Positions 54,220-63,844 of a DNA stretch of 64,000 nucleotides are shown here, in pieces. Under the pieces are notes generated by a model. It was not told the DNA's origin, ran no database searches, and saw only the letters and a list, made by a program, of their open reading frames with translations. The translations under genes and the position numbers were made by a program. Each line of letters starts with the position of its first letter. The stretch's first letter is position 1. This DNA is from Acidovorax sp. YS12 (lineage in GTDB: Bacteria; Pseudomonadota; Gammaproteobacteria; Burkholderiales; Burkholderiaceae_C), in NCBI GenBank assembly GCA_021496925.1, contig CP053915.1, forward strand, positions 3,375,501 through 3,439,500, read 5' to 3'.

Positions 54220-55146
54220 TCACTCCGCCCGGGGGGCTGCTGTCAGCAATTGGCCGGCAATGGCCGCGGCGGCGGTGCGCGTTTCCACGCCGAGTTTTTC
54301 GAAGATGTGCTCCAGGTGCTTGTTGACCGTGCGCGGGCTCATACCCAGGATGTCGGCGATGTCGCGGTTGGTCTTGCCCTTGCTCAACCATGAGAGCACC
54401 TCGGTCTCGCGCGGCGTGAGCGCGGCCTGCTGCAGCGTGCGTGCGGCTTTGGCCTGGGGCGTCGCGTGGCTGAGCAGCAAGATGGATTCCCCCAGGCCGC
54501 TGGCGCCCATGTGGCGTGCCAGCAGCTGCTGGCCGTTGGCCAGGGCAAGGGTTCGCTGGCCTTCCTCGCGGGCCTGCGCCAGCCAGGCGTCGGCGCTGTC
54601 CTGGACAAACGCGTCTTCCAGCCAGCGTGAGGCCTGGGGGGAGCGCCAGGCGACTCGGTTCAGGCTGTCCAGAACCACGACCCCCAGGCCCGCGACATCG
54701 ACAGCTTCCTGGGCCTGGCGCGCTGTTCGGGCATTGCGCACATGGGTGGCCAGGCGCGCCAGGACCTCAGGAATGCGCAGGGGCTTGACCACGTAGTCCA
54801 CCCCGCCAGCAGCGAAGCCTTCCACGATCTGCGCGGTTTCCGACAGCCCGGTCATGAAGACCACCGGCACATGGGCCCAGGGCGGAGTGGCTTTGAGATG
54901 GCGGCACAGCGTGAACCCATCCATGCCGGGCATGACGGCATCCAGCAGCACGCCATCTGGCACGGTGAGGCTGAAGCGTTGCAGGGCTTCCTCGGCATCG
55001 CGTGCCGAGAGCACGGTGTAGCCCTCCGCCGCCAGGGCATCGCACAGCATGCGCAGGCTGTCCAGCGCGTCGTCCACCACCAGGATGACATGGGCGGTGC
55101 GAGGGGTGGTGCTGCCGGGGGGCAGCAGGGGCTCATTCCTGGGCAT
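54220..55146 (-). CDS. LuxR/NarL-type response regulator
   Basis: A 308-aa response regulator: a receiver domain (about 18-135, phospho-acceptor Asp69 in GVLLDAVMPGMDGF), a central PAS-like linker (VDVAGLGVVVLDSLNRVAW) and a C-terminal LuxR helix-turn-helix (LTPRETEVLSWLSKGKTNRDIAD). Its ATG overlaps the kinase gene by 14 bp, so the two are a coupled pair. The likely target is the divergent urt operon, whose upstream region holds a perfect 16-bp palindrome. Confidence 0.9.
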   Translation of the reverse strand: MPRNEPLLPPGSTTPRTAHVILVVDDALDSLRMLCDALAAEGYTVLSARDAEEALQRFSLTVPDGVLLDAVMPGMDGFTLCRHLKATPPWAHVPVVFMTGLSETAQIVEGFAAGGVDYVVKPLRIPEVLARLATHVRNARTARQAQEAVDVAGLGVVVLDSLNRVAWRSPQASRWLEDAFVQDSADAWLAQAREEGQRTLALANGQQLLARHMGASGLGESILLLSHATPQAKAARTLQQAALTPRETEVLSWLSKGKTNRDIADILGMSPRTVNKHLEHIFEKLGVETRTAAAAIAGQLLTAAPRAE

Positions 55147-58100
55147 CGGTATCTTCTTCCTCGGGGGACGGGAGCAGGCGCAGCAGGCCTTCGAAATCGA
55201 ACCGGTCCGCGCAGGCCTGCAGTGCGGGCCACAGCAGTGTTTGCTGGGGAAAGGCCTGGCGGGCCTGCTGCACGCGCGCACGCAAGGCCGCACCTTGCCC
55301 CAGGCGCGCCAGCCGCACCAGGTCTTCGTACAGCGCGGCGGGCAAGGGGGCCGGCCTTGCGGGGGGCGGGGCAGGGGCCGGCAGTGCCGGCGCCATCGGG
55401 CGGTTGTCGCACACCCACTCCAGCTGTAGTACGCGCTCCAGGGTTTGCAGTAGCTCGGATTCGATCACCGGCTTGGCGACGAATCCCTGGCACTGGGCGC
55501 TGGACAGGCGTGCGGGCTCGTTGTCGAACAAGTTGGCTGAAACGAACACCACGGGCAACTGGCTGGCTGACCAGCGCGTGCGCAGCAGGGCTGCGGTTTG
55601 CCAGCCATCCAGGTCGTCCATGCTGATGTCCAGCAGAACCAGGTCCGGGTGGGCCTGCTCCACGGTCTCGAGGCATTCGCGCCCGCTGGCGGCCTCCCGG
55701 ATGTCAAAGCCCAGCGGCACCAGCAGGCCTGCCAGGAGCTGGCGCTGCAGCGGCTGGTCATCCACTACCAGCAACGTGCGCCGTGGGGCCAGGTAGCCAA
55801 TGACCGCGTGCAGCGGCGATGTTGTTTTGGGGGGCTCCCAGGCGGCGTCGGGCGCGATGTCCGGAAGGTAGAGCCGCACGCTGAAGCTGCTGCCCTCGCC
55901 TGGCGTACTGCAGAGCGTGAGCTGGCCGCCCATGAGCTCGGTCAGCAGGTGCGTGATGGTCAGGCCCAGGCCCGTGCCCGCATCGCTGATGCGCCGCCCG
56001 GCGCTGCCGCGCTCGAAGGGAACGAAGATGCGCTCCATGTCTTGTGGTTCGATACCGATGCCCGTGTCGATGACCTCAATGCGTGCGACATGGGTGCGAA
56101 AGTCCATGCGCAGCCGCACTTCGCCGCGCAAGGTGAAGCGCACCGCGTTGGACAGCAGGTTGATCAGGATCTGGCGCAGCCGCTTGGCATCCGCGCGTAC
56201 CCAGCGCGGCATGCTTCCCAGGGTTTCCATGGTGAATCCCAGTCCTTTGGCCTGGGCCTGGGGGCGCATCATGGCCTCGATGCTGTCTATCAGTTCCGGC
56301 AGGGGTAGCGGGGCGAGGTCCAGGCGCAGGCGGCCTGCCTCGATACGCGCCAGCTCCAGCGATCCGTCAATCAGCGCACGCAAGTGGTGTCCGCTTTGTT
56401 GGATGGTCGAGAGCGTCTCGCGCACCGGACTGCCTACCTCGGGGTTTTTTAGCAGGATCTGGGTGTAGCCCAAGATGCTGTTGAGGGGGGAGCGCAGCTC
56501 GTGCGTCATGCCAGCGACGTACCGGGTCTTGGCCTGGCTGGCCTGCTCGGCAAATTCCTTGGCCGATTGCAGCTCGGCATCGGTGCGTTTGTGTGCCGCG
56601 ATTTCCTGCAGCAGCAACTGGGTTTGGCGCTCCGACTCGTCCTGGGCCATGCGCCGGCTGTCCGTGCTCAAAACCACCCACCAGGCCACTACTGCGGACA
56701 ACAGCGCCAGAAGGGCAAACACCTTGAGGAAGGGCAGGCGCAGCGTGTCCGCTGGGGTGTGCAGGCTTTCCTGCATGTAGACCACGCTGACCAGAAAGGC
56801 CATGACAGCGCACAGCGACAGCATGACCACCAGGTATTTCCCGATACGGAAGTTGATCGGGTTGGACCAACGTGGCGGCAGCACAAGGGCGGCCAGGATG
56901 CGCAACTGGTCACCCGCGCGCGAGCCGGGTTTGCAGCGGTCATGGCAGCGGGACTCGAGGGTGCAGCACAGGGAGCAAATGGCGGCACCGTAGGCGGGGC
57001 AGCGTGCCATGTCTTCGGACTCGAAACGGTTCTGGCACACCGCGCATTGCACCATTTCGCCCGCGGGCCATTGGCCTGCATCCGAGCGTGCGATGTAGTA
57101 GCGGCCGCCCGTCGCCCAGGCCAGCAGCGGCGCCAGGACCATCGAAAGGCCTAGCGCAATGAAGGGCGAAAATGCAGCCGCCGTCGCGCCGAGCAAACCG
57201 GCGTGGGCACTGCAGGCGACGCCTGCGGCCACCAGCATGGCGCCCATGCCGACCGGGTTGAAGTCGTAGAGATACGCGCGGCGGAACTCGATGCCGGGTG
57301 GCGACAGGCCCAGGGGCTTGTTGATGACCAGATCCGCCACCAGGGCGCCCACCCAGGCAATGGCGACGTTGCTGTAGATTGCCAGCACTTTTTCCAGTGC
57401 CCCAAATACGCCCAGGCTCATGAGCAGCGTGGCGATGAGCACATTGAAAATCAGCCAGACCACCCGCCCCGGATGGCTGCGTGTGAGGCGTGCGAATACG
57501 TTGGACCAGGCCAGCGAGCCCGCGTAGGCGTTGGTGAGATTGATCTTCACCTGGGAAACCACGACGTACACCACGGTGACGGCGACGGCCAGTCCGGGCG
57601 GGCCCAGGGTGTGCATGACCTGCTGGAAGCCCGCCAGGTACATTTGCGTGGGCTCCATGGTGCGGGCCACATCCACCTCCAGCTGCAGGGCCGCAAATCC
57701 CAGGAAAGCGCCCCCCGCCATCTTGAGCATGCCCATAACGATCCACCCAGGCCCGGCAACCAGCACCGCGCCCCACCAGCGCAGCCGGTTGGCGTGCGTG
57801 CGTGGCGGCAGGAAGCGCAGGAAGTCCACCTGTTCACCAATTTGCACGACCAGGGCAAAGATCACGGCTGCTGCCGCGCCGAACATCAGTGGATCGAACT
57901 GGCTGCTCCCCGAGCGCAGGCCCGATAGCCCGGCGAAGTCGCGGTACAGCTGCGGCTGGGTCAATGCGATCCAGGCAAAGGGCAGCAGCAGCAGGAACAG
58001 CCACAGCGGCTGGGTCCAGGCCTGAAGACGGGAGATCAGCGTGATGCCGCGCATGGCCAGCGGGATGATGATCAGCGAGGACAGCACATAGCACCACGCC

Positions 58101-58573
58101 AGCGGCCAGTCCACGAGCATCTGCAGTGCCAGCGCCATGATGGCTGCTTCCAGGGCAAAGAGGATGAAGGTGAACACCGCGTAGATCAGCGAGGTGATGG
58201 TTGACCCCAGGTAGCCGAACCCCGCGCCGCGCGTGAGCAAGTCCATGTCCAGCCCGTGGCGCGCGGCATAGACGGCGATGGGAAAGCTGGTAAGAAAGAT
58301 GATCAGCCCGACCACCAGGATGGCCCACATGGCGTTGGCAAAGCCGTAGTTCAGCGCGATGGCCCCGCCGATGGCTTCAAGCGCCAGGAACGACAAAGAG
58401 CCGAACGCGGTGTTCGCCACGCGCAGTTCACTCCAGCGGCGAAAGCTCCGCGGGGTGTAGCGCAGTGCGTAGTCCTCCATGGACTCGTCGGCAACCCAGG
58501 CGTTGTATTCGCGCCGGAAGCGAAAGATGGTTTGCGGTGCGGCCGAGGCGTTTGGGGGACTGGCGGATTGCAT
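55133..58573 (-). CDS. Hybrid sensor histidine kinase fused to an NCS1-type transporter domain
   Basis: A 1,146-aa membrane protein. Residues ~1-500 form about a dozen transmembrane segments resembling NCS1 nucleobase/cytosine permeases (SFRRWSELRVANTAFGSLSF, YAGSLAWSNVFARL). A cysteine-rich segment (~515-560: CAVCQNRF, CPAYGAAICSLCC, CHDRCKPG) looks like a zinc ribbon. After two further membrane helices come HisKA (His691 in GMTHELRSPLNSILGY), an HATPase (LINLLSNAVRF, GTGLGLTIT) and a receiver (Asp982 in LVLLDISMDDLDGW), then a C-terminal helical tail. It probably senses its substrate by binding or transport and signals to the coupled LuxR-type regulator. Neighbouring urea/amide uptake genes suggest such a ligand. 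The ATG at 58573 is preferred over a TTG 12 nt upstream. Confidence 0.88.
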   Translation of the reverse strand: MQSASPPNASAAPQTIFRFRREYNAWVADESMEDYALRYTPRSFRRWSELRVANTAFGSLSFLALEAIGGAIALNYGFANAMWAILVVGLIIFLTSFPIAVYAARHGLDMDLLTRGAGFGYLGSTITSLIYAVFTFILFALEAAIMALALQMLVDWPLAWCYVLSSLIIIPLAMRGITLISRLQAWTQPLWLFLLLLPFAWIALTQPQLYRDFAGLSGLRSGSSQFDPLMFGAAAAVIFALVVQIGEQVDFLRFLPPRTHANRLRWWGAVLVAGPGWIVMGMLKMAGGAFLGFAALQLEVDVARTMEPTQMYLAGFQQVMHTLGPPGLAVAVTVVYVVVSQVKINLTNAYAGSLAWSNVFARLTRSHPGRVVWLIFNVLIATLLMSLGVFGALEKVLAIYSNVAIAWVGALVADLVINKPLGLSPPGIEFRRAYLYDFNPVGMGAMLVAAGVACSAHAGLLGATAAAFSPFIALGLSMVLAPLLAWATGGRYYIARSDAGQWPAGEMVQCAVCQNRFESEDMARCPAYGAAICSLCCTLESRCHDRCKPGSRAGDQLRILAALVLPPRWSNPINFRIGKYLVVMLSLCAVMAFLVSVVYMQESLHTPADTLRLPFLKVFALLALLSAVVAWWVVLSTDSRRMAQDESERQTQLLLQEIAAHKRTDAELQSAKEFAEQASQAKTRYVAGMTHELRSPLNSILGYTQILLKNPEVGSPVRETLSTIQQSGHHLRALIDGSLELARIEAGRLRLDLAPLPLPELIDSIEAMMRPQAQAKGLGFTMETLGSMPRWVRADAKRLRQILINLLSNAVRFTLRGEVRLRMDFRTHVARIEVIDTGIGIEPQDMERIFVPFERGSAGRRISDAGTGLGLTITHLLTELMGGQLTLCSTPGEGSSFSVRLYLPDIAPDAAWEPPKTTSPLHAVIGYLAPRRTLLVVDDQPLQRQLLAGLLVPLGFDIREAASGRECLETVEQAHPDLVLLDISMDDLDGWQTAALLRTRWSASQLPVVFVSANLFDNEPARLSSAQCQGFVAKPVIESELLQTLERVLQLEWVCDNRPMAPALPAPAPPPARPAPLPAALYEDLVRLARLGQGAALRARVQQARQAFPQQTLLWPALQACADRFDFEGLLRLLPSPEEEDTDAQE

Positions 58574-58647
58574 GGGAGCGCACAAGCAAAAACCGTGCGT
58601 ACCCCATGCCCGAGAGCGGTTGCCGGCAGGGCGAAGGATCTCGGGGC

Positions 58648-58663
58648 TACGTCAATTGACGTA
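58648..58663. promoter_or_regulatory. Perfect 16-bp palindrome upstream of urtA
   Basis: TACGTCAATTGACGTA is fully symmetric and lies between the kinase gene and urtA, 107 bp before the urtA ATG. It is a plausible binding site for the LuxR-type response regulator at 54220-55146 and sits where it could control both directions. Confidence 0.65.
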
Positions 58664-58770
58664 TGGGCAGAGGCAAGGGTTGTTCCTAATCTTGGCACCA
58701 ACGCGGGGACACACCGTCACCGCAGTGAGCTGACCCTGACCACCAACCCCCTCTTTACAGGAGCGTTACC

Positions 58771-60036
58771 ATGAGCCATCCCTCGGATCCCCGCCCCCCC
58801 GTCTGCGCTGTGCCGGAATTGGGCCGCCGCCGCGTGCTGCAGGCGCTTGGCGCCGCCTCGGTGGCGGGCCTTCCAACCTGGTCTTTCGCCCAGGCCACGG
58901 CCCAGGTCAACACCACCAAGCTGGCTGTGACGGACACCGAAGTCGTCGTCGGCCAGCTGCACTCGGCCACGGGCACGATGGCCATCTCCGAGACGGGCTC
59001 CATCCAGGCCGAGCAACTGGCCATTGACCAAATCAACGCCATGGGCGGCGTGCTGGGCCGCAAGATCCGCGTGATCAAGGAGGACGGTGCTTCCGACTGG
59101 CCGACCTTTGCCGAAAAGTCCAAGAAGCTGCTGATCAACGATCGCTGCGCAGCCATCTTCGGCTGCTGGACCAGTGCCTCGCGCAAGGCCGTGCTGCCTG
59201 TGTTCGAGAAGGAAAACGGCCTGCTGTACTACCCCACCTTCTATGAAGGCCTGGAGCAGTCCAAGAACGTGATCTACACCGGCCAGGAGGCTACGCAGCA
59301 GATCCTGTACAGCCTGGATTGGGCCAAGGCCGAGAAGAAGGCCAAGACCTTCTTCCTGATCGGCTCGGACTACATCTGGCCGCGTACCTCGATGAAGATC
59401 GCGCGCAAGCACATCGAGAACTTCCAGAAGGGCAAGGTCGTCGGCGAGGAGTACTACCCGCTGGGCAGCACCAACTTTGGCTCGCTGATGAACAAGATCA
59501 AGCTGCAAAAGCCGGATTGCATCTTTGTGGCGGTGGTGGGCGGCTCGAACGTGGCTTTCTACAAGGCGCTCAAGGCTGCGGGCATCACGGGCGACAAGCA
59601 ATTGCTGGTCACGCTGTCGGTGACGGAGGACGAGATGACCGGCGTGGGCGGCGAAAACTTCGCCGGCTTCTATGCCTCGATGAAGTACTTCCAATCGCTG
59701 GACAACGAGAACAACCAGAAGTTCGTGGCTGCCTTCAAGGCCAAGTACGGCCCCAATGCGGTCATCGGCGACGTGACCCAGGCCGCCTATCTCGGGCCCT
59801 GGCTGTGGAAGGCCGCGGTGGAGAAGGCCAAGAGCTTTGACGTGGACAAGGTGGTGGCCGCATCGCCCGGCATTGAACTCAAGACGGCTCCGGAAGGCTA
59901 CGTGAAGGTGGATGCCAACCACCATCTTTGGAGCAAGTCGCGCATTGCCGTAGGCCAGACCGATGGGACGTTCAAGGTGGTCTCTGAGTCTCCTGGGCTC
60001 ATCAAACCAGATCCCTTCCCCAAGGGTTACCAATAA
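58771..60036 (+). CDS. urtA: Urea/short-amide ABC transporter substrate-binding protein
   Basis: A 421-aa periplasmic binding protein of the branched-chain amino-acid/amide type. A Tat-like signal (GRRRVLQALGAASVAGLPTW) precedes the mature domain with VVVGQLHSATGTMAISETGS, FGCWTSASRKAVLPVFEKEN and YYPTFYEGLEQSKNVIYTGQ, typical of UrtA and the related FmdD. AGGAG lies 8 nt before the ATG. First gene of the operon; the formamidase gene at the end suggests that formamide or other short amides may be carried as well as urea. Confidence 0.92.
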   Translation: MSHPSDPRPPVCAVPELGRRRVLQALGAASVAGLPTWSFAQATAQVNTTKLAVTDTEVVVGQLHSATGTMAISETGSIQAEQLAIDQINAMGGVLGRKIRVIKEDGASDWPTFAEKSKKLLINDRCAAIFGCWTSASRKAVLPVFEKENGLLYYPTFYEGLEQSKNVIYTGQEATQQILYSLDWAKAEKKAKTFFLIGSDYIWPRTSMKIARKHIENFQKGKVVGEEYYPLGSTNFGSLMNKIKLQKPDCIFVAVVGGSNVAFYKALKAAGITGDKQLLVTLSVTEDEMTGVGGENFAGFYASMKYFQSLDNENNQKFVAAFKAKYGPNAVIGDVTQAAYLGPWLWKAAVEKAKSFDVDKVVAASPGIELKTAPEGYVKVDANHHLWSKSRIAVGQTDGTFKVVSESPGLIKPDPFPKGYQ

Positions 60037-60182
60037 GCAATTTCTGAGCGGAAGGCGCTGCGCCATTGAGGGGGCGGGGCCTTTGCGCGAGGTCGCGCGT
60101 GCCCGGCATGTGGCGTCTGGGCCGTGCCGCCGCATTGGCGAATTCCCCATTTTTCGACAGGCTTGCACGCGGGAGCTGCACC

Positions 60183-61097
60183 ATGAGTTTTTCCGACATG
60201 ATGAACATTGGCCTGATGCAGGGCTTCGCGGGGCTGAGCCTGTTCGCCGTGCTGCTGCTGATGGGGCTGGGGCTGGCCATCATCTTTGGCCAGATGGGCG
60301 TGATCAACATGGCGCATGGCGAATTCATGACCATTGGCGCCTACACCATCTACCTGGGCTCGACCCTCACGGCGCAGCACGTGCCGGACTTCATGCCCTA
60401 TTACTTTGTGTTCGCCATCGTGGCGGCATTCGCCTTGGCGTTTGCCGCGGGCTGGCTCGTGGAGTGGGGGCTGATCCGCCATCTCTACAAGCGCCCGCTG
60501 GACACGCTGCTGGCCACCTGGGGCGTGAGCCTGGCGCTGCAGCAGTGCTTTCGCACCTTCATCGGCCCCAAGGAGGTCAGCCCCACGCTGCCCGACTGGC
60601 TGATGGGTTCGTGGGCGCCTTCGGAAGGCCTGGACATTCCCATCAACGGCCTGTTCGTGCTGGCGCTGACCGCAGTGGTCACGGTGGGCGTGCTGATCGC
60701 GCTGCACAAGAGCCGCTGGGGCCTGCGGGTGCGCGCCACGGTGAGCAACCGCGTGATGGCCAATGCCATCGGCATCGACACCAAGAAGACCGACCGCCTG
60801 ACCTTCGCCATCGGCTGCGGCATCGCGGGCGTGGCCGGCGCGGCCTTTACCACCATCGGCTCCACCGGCCCCACCTCGGGCTCGCTGTACATCGTGGACG
60901 CCTTCCTGGTCGTCACCTTCGGCGGCGCGGCCAGCCTGCTGGGCACCGTGGTCTCGGCCTTCGGTATCGCCCAGACGCAGTCCATCACGGAGTTCTTCAT
61001 GGCCGGCTCCATGGCCAAGGTGATCACGCTGTCCCTGATCGTGCTCATCCTGATGATGCGTCCGCAAGGGCTGTTCGCCTCCAAGGTTCGCCGCTGA
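60183..61097 (+). CDS. urtB: Urea ABC transporter permease UrtB
   Basis: A 304-aa LivH-type inner-membrane permease with about eight hydrophobic segments. Family segments include GLAIIFGQMGVINMAHGEFM, RATVSNRVMANAIGIDTKKT and DAFLVVTFGGAASLLGTVVS. Without the ~200-residue N-terminal extension of many UrtB proteins, it matches the short FmdE-like form. The ATG at 60183 (MSFSDMMNIGLMQG) follows GGGAG; the frame is open 117 nt upstream, but there is no membrane sequence there. Confidence 0.9.
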   Translation: MSFSDMMNIGLMQGFAGLSLFAVLLLMGLGLAIIFGQMGVINMAHGEFMTIGAYTIYLGSTLTAQHVPDFMPYYFVFAIVAAFALAFAAGWLVEWGLIRHLYKRPLDTLLATWGVSLALQQCFRTFIGPKEVSPTLPDWLMGSWAPSEGLDIPINGLFVLALTAVVTVGVLIALHKSRWGLRVRATVSNRVMANAIGIDTKKTDRLTFAIGCGIAGVAGAAFTTIGSTGPTSGSLYIVDAFLVVTFGGAASLLGTVVSAFGIAQTQSITEFFMAGSMAKVITLSLIVLILMMRPQGLFASKVRR

Positions 61098-61146
61098 CCC
61101 GGCGCCGCCCCTCGATTTCCTCCCCTGAGTTCACCGGAGTCCTTCC

Positions 61147-62337
61147 ATGCAAGCCCTCAAAGCCTGGATACAGCGCTACCAGCTCGCCAGCCTGGTGCTG
61201 CTCACCGTCCTGCTGGCGGTGGTGCTGCCCCTGGCGCTGGATATCTTCCGCCTCAACCTGGTCGGCAAGTACCTGACCTATGCCTTCGTTGCCATCGGCC
61301 TGGTCATGGTCTGGGGCTATGGCGGCGTGCTCAGCCTGGGCCAGGGCGTGTTCTTCGGCCTGGGCGGCTACGCCATGGCCATGTTCCTCAAGCTGGAGGC
61401 ATCCGACCCCGTCAGTACCGCCATCCAGTCGACGCCTGGCATTCCCGACTTCATGGACTGGAACCAGTTGACCGAGCTGCCCGCGTTCTGGGTGCCGTTC
61501 AAGAGCCTGCCGTTCTCGCTGGCCGCCGTCATCGCCGTGCCCATGCTGCTGGCCTGGGTGGTGAGTTTCGCCATGTTCAAGCGCCGCGTGGGCGGGGTGT
61601 ACTTCGCCATCATCACGCAGGCCGTGGCGCTGATTCTCACCGTGCTCATCATTGGCCAACAGGGCTACACGGGCGGCGTCAATGGCATGACCGACCTGAA
61701 GACCCTGTGGGGCTGGGACACGCGCACCGACAGCGCCAAGTACATCCTCTATTACGTGTGCGTGGCCCTGCTGATCGGCGCCATCCTGCTGTGCCGCTGG
61801 ATCCAGACCGGAAAGGTCGGCACGCTGCTGCTGGCCATGCGCGACAAGGAAGACCGCGTGCGCTTTTCCGGCTACGACGTGGCCAACTTCAAGGTCTTCG
61901 TGTTCTGCCTGGCCGCCGCGCTGTCGGGTGTGGGCGGGGCCATGTTCACGCTGCAGGTGGGCTTCATGTCGCCCAGCTTCGTGGGCATCGTGCCTTCCAT
62001 CGAAATGGTCATCTACGCCGCCGTGGGTGGGCGCATGAGCCTGGTGGGGGCTGTGTACGGCACGCTGCTGGTCAACGCGGGCAAGACCTACTTCTCGGAG
62101 AGCTTCCCCGACCTGTGGCTGTTCCTCATGGCGGGTCTGTTCATCGGCGTGACCATGGCTTTCCCGATGGGCCTGGCCGGGCTGTGGGAAAGCCGCATCG
62201 TGCCCTGGTGGAACAGCCGCCGCAAAGGAGCTCAGAAGGTGGCGGCCTCCGCGGCTGCCGCCGTGCACGCACCCCTTCCCGCAGCCGCCAAGCCGTCGTC
62301 CGTCCGGGCCGAAGGCATGGGTCGCCAGGGCGCCTGA
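61147..62337 (+). CDS. urtC: Urea ABC transporter permease UrtC
   Basis: A 396-aa LivM-type permease and partner of UrtB. It has a row of hydrophobic helices with VMVWGYGGVLSLGQGVFFGL, AIITQAVALILTVLIIGQQG and VRFSGYDVANFKVFVFCLAA. The last ~40 residues (after LWESRIVPWWNSRRKG) are an Ala-rich cytoplasmic tail. Located 49 bp after urtB and 20 bp before urtD. Confidence 0.92.
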   Translation: MQALKAWIQRYQLASLVLLTVLLAVVLPLALDIFRLNLVGKYLTYAFVAIGLVMVWGYGGVLSLGQGVFFGLGGYAMAMFLKLEASDPVSTAIQSTPGIPDFMDWNQLTELPAFWVPFKSLPFSLAAVIAVPMLLAWVVSFAMFKRRVGGVYFAIITQAVALILTVLIIGQQGYTGGVNGMTDLKTLWGWDTRTDSAKYILYYVCVALLIGAILLCRWIQTGKVGTLLLAMRDKEDRVRFSGYDVANFKVFVFCLAAALSGVGGAMFTLQVGFMSPSFVGIVPSIEMVIYAAVGGRMSLVGAVYGTLLVNAGKTYFSESFPDLWLFLMAGLFIGVTMAFPMGLAGLWESRIVPWWNSRRKGAQKVAASAAAAVHAPLPAAAKPSSVRAEGMGRQGA

Positions 62338-62357
62338 CCCCCACGCTGGAGCACACC

Positions 62358-63101
62358 ATGAGCAATACCGACTTCACGCTGGCCGTGGAAGACCTCACGG
62401 TCTCCTTCGACGGGTTCAAGGCCATCGACGCGCTGAACCTGTACATCGACAAGAACGAGCTGCGCGTCATCATCGGCCCCAACGGCGCGGGCAAGACCAC
62501 GCTGCTGGATCTGATCTGCGGCAAGACGCGCGCCACCGCCGGCAGCATCAAGTTCAAGAACGAGGAGCTGACGCGCATGGCCGAGTACCAGCGCGTGCGC
62601 CTGGGGATCGGGCGCAAGTTCCAGACGCCGTCCATCTACGAGAACCTCTCGGTCTTCCAGAACCTGGAGGTCTCCTACCCCGAGGGCCGCTCCGTGTTCG
62701 GCGCGCTGGCTTTCAAATGCACCGATGCCGTGCGCGAGCGCGTGCAGGCCGTGGCCGCCGACATCGGCCTGGCCGAGCGTCTGGACACCGAGGCCGGCCT
62801 GCTCAGCCATGGCCAGAAGCAGTGGCTGGAGATCGGCATGCTGCTCATGCAGGAGCCCGAGCTGCTGATGCTGGACGAGCCCATCGCCGGCATGAGCGCC
62901 CGCGAGCGCGAGCTGACGGCCGAGCTGCTGCAGCGTATCTGCAAGAACCGCTCCGTCATCGTCATCGAGCACGACATGGAGTTCGTGGCGCGCATCGCCC
63001 ACAAGGTCACTGTCATGCACCAGGGAAAGATCCTCGCCGAGGGCTCCATGGAGAAGGTGCAGGCCGACCCCAAGGTCATCGACGTTTACCTCGGCCACTA
63101 G
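62358..63101 (+). CDS. urtD: Urea ABC transporter ATP-binding protein UrtD
   Basis: A 247-aa LivG-type ATPase: Walker A GPNGAGKTT, a signature region read as LSHGQKQWLEIG (the ABC signature LSxGQ), Walker B LLMLDEP followed by IAGMS, and the switch histidine in IVIEHDMEFV. The ATG follows GGAG by 7 nt. The frame is open far upstream but overlaps urtC, so the ATG at 62358 is the real start. Confidence 0.93.
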   Translation: MSNTDFTLAVEDLTVSFDGFKAIDALNLYIDKNELRVIIGPNGAGKTTLLDLICGKTRATAGSIKFKNEELTRMAEYQRVRLGIGRKFQTPSIYENLSVFQNLEVSYPEGRSVFGALAFKCTDAVRERVQAVAADIGLAERLDTEAGLLSHGQKQWLEIGMLLMQEPELLMLDEPIAGMSARERELTAELLQRICKNRSVIVIEHDMEFVARIAHKVTVMHQGKILAEGSMEKVQADPKVIDVYLGH

Positions 63102-63121
63102 GGCACGTTCAAGGAGTTCAC

Positions 63122-63811
63122 ATGCTGCAAGTCAAGGATCTGTACGTGGCCTATGGCCAGAGCGAGGCGCTGCACGGCATCTCCTTCGAGGGCCGTGAGA
63201 ACGAAACCGTGGCCATCATGGGCCGCAACGGCATGGGCAAGACCACGCTGTTCAAGAGCCTGATGGGTGTCATGCCGGCCAAAAGTGGCCGCATTACCGT
63301 GGCGGGCCAGGATGTGACGAAGGATGAGAGCTTCCGCCGCGTAGCCAAGGGCATCGCCTATGTGCCCCAGGGACGCATGATCTTTCCCACGCTGAGCGTG
63401 GAGGAAAACATCCAGACCGGCCTGGAGAACGCCAAGTCGCGCCGGGTTCCCGACGAGATCTATGCGCTGTTCCCCGTGCTGTGGGAAATGCGCGGGCGCA
63501 AGGGCGGCAACCTGTCGGGCGGGCAGCAGCAGCAGCTGGCGATTGCCCGAGCCCTGGTCACCGACCCGAAGGTGCTGCTGCTCGATGAGCCCACCGAGGG
63601 CATCCAGCCTTCCATCATCAAAGACATCGCCAAGGCGCTCAACGAGATCCGCAAGCTGCGCCGCATCACCATCGTGGTGAGCGAACAGGTGCTCTCGTTT
63701 GCCATGGATGTGGCCGACCGGCTGTTCGTCATCGAAGGGGGGCGTCTGGTGCACGAAACCCTCCGCGCCGATACGGACGAGCAACGCATCAAGTCCTATC
63801 TCTCTGTCTGA
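63122..63811 (+). CDS. urtE: Urea ABC transporter ATP-binding protein UrtE
   Basis: A 229-aa LivF-type ATPase forming a heterodimer with UrtD. Walker A GRNGMGKTT, signature LSGGQQQQLAIARAL, Walker B VLLLDEPTEGIQPS and VVSEQVLSFAMD, where Glu-Gln replaces the usual switch histidine region, as is common in UrtE. AAGGAG lies before the ATG; 20 bp after urtD. Confidence 0.93.
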   Translation: MLQVKDLYVAYGQSEALHGISFEGRENETVAIMGRNGMGKTTLFKSLMGVMPAKSGRITVAGQDVTKDESFRRVAKGIAYVPQGRMIFPTLSVEENIQTGLENAKSRRVPDEIYALFPVLWEMRGRKGGNLSGGQQQQLAIARALVTDPKVLLLDEPTEGIQPSIIKDIAKALNEIRKLRRITIVVSEQVLSFAMDVADRLFVIEGGRLVHETLRADTDEQRIKSYLSV

Positions 63812-63844
63812 TCCCTTCCCCACCGCCATCGCAAGGAGTACACC

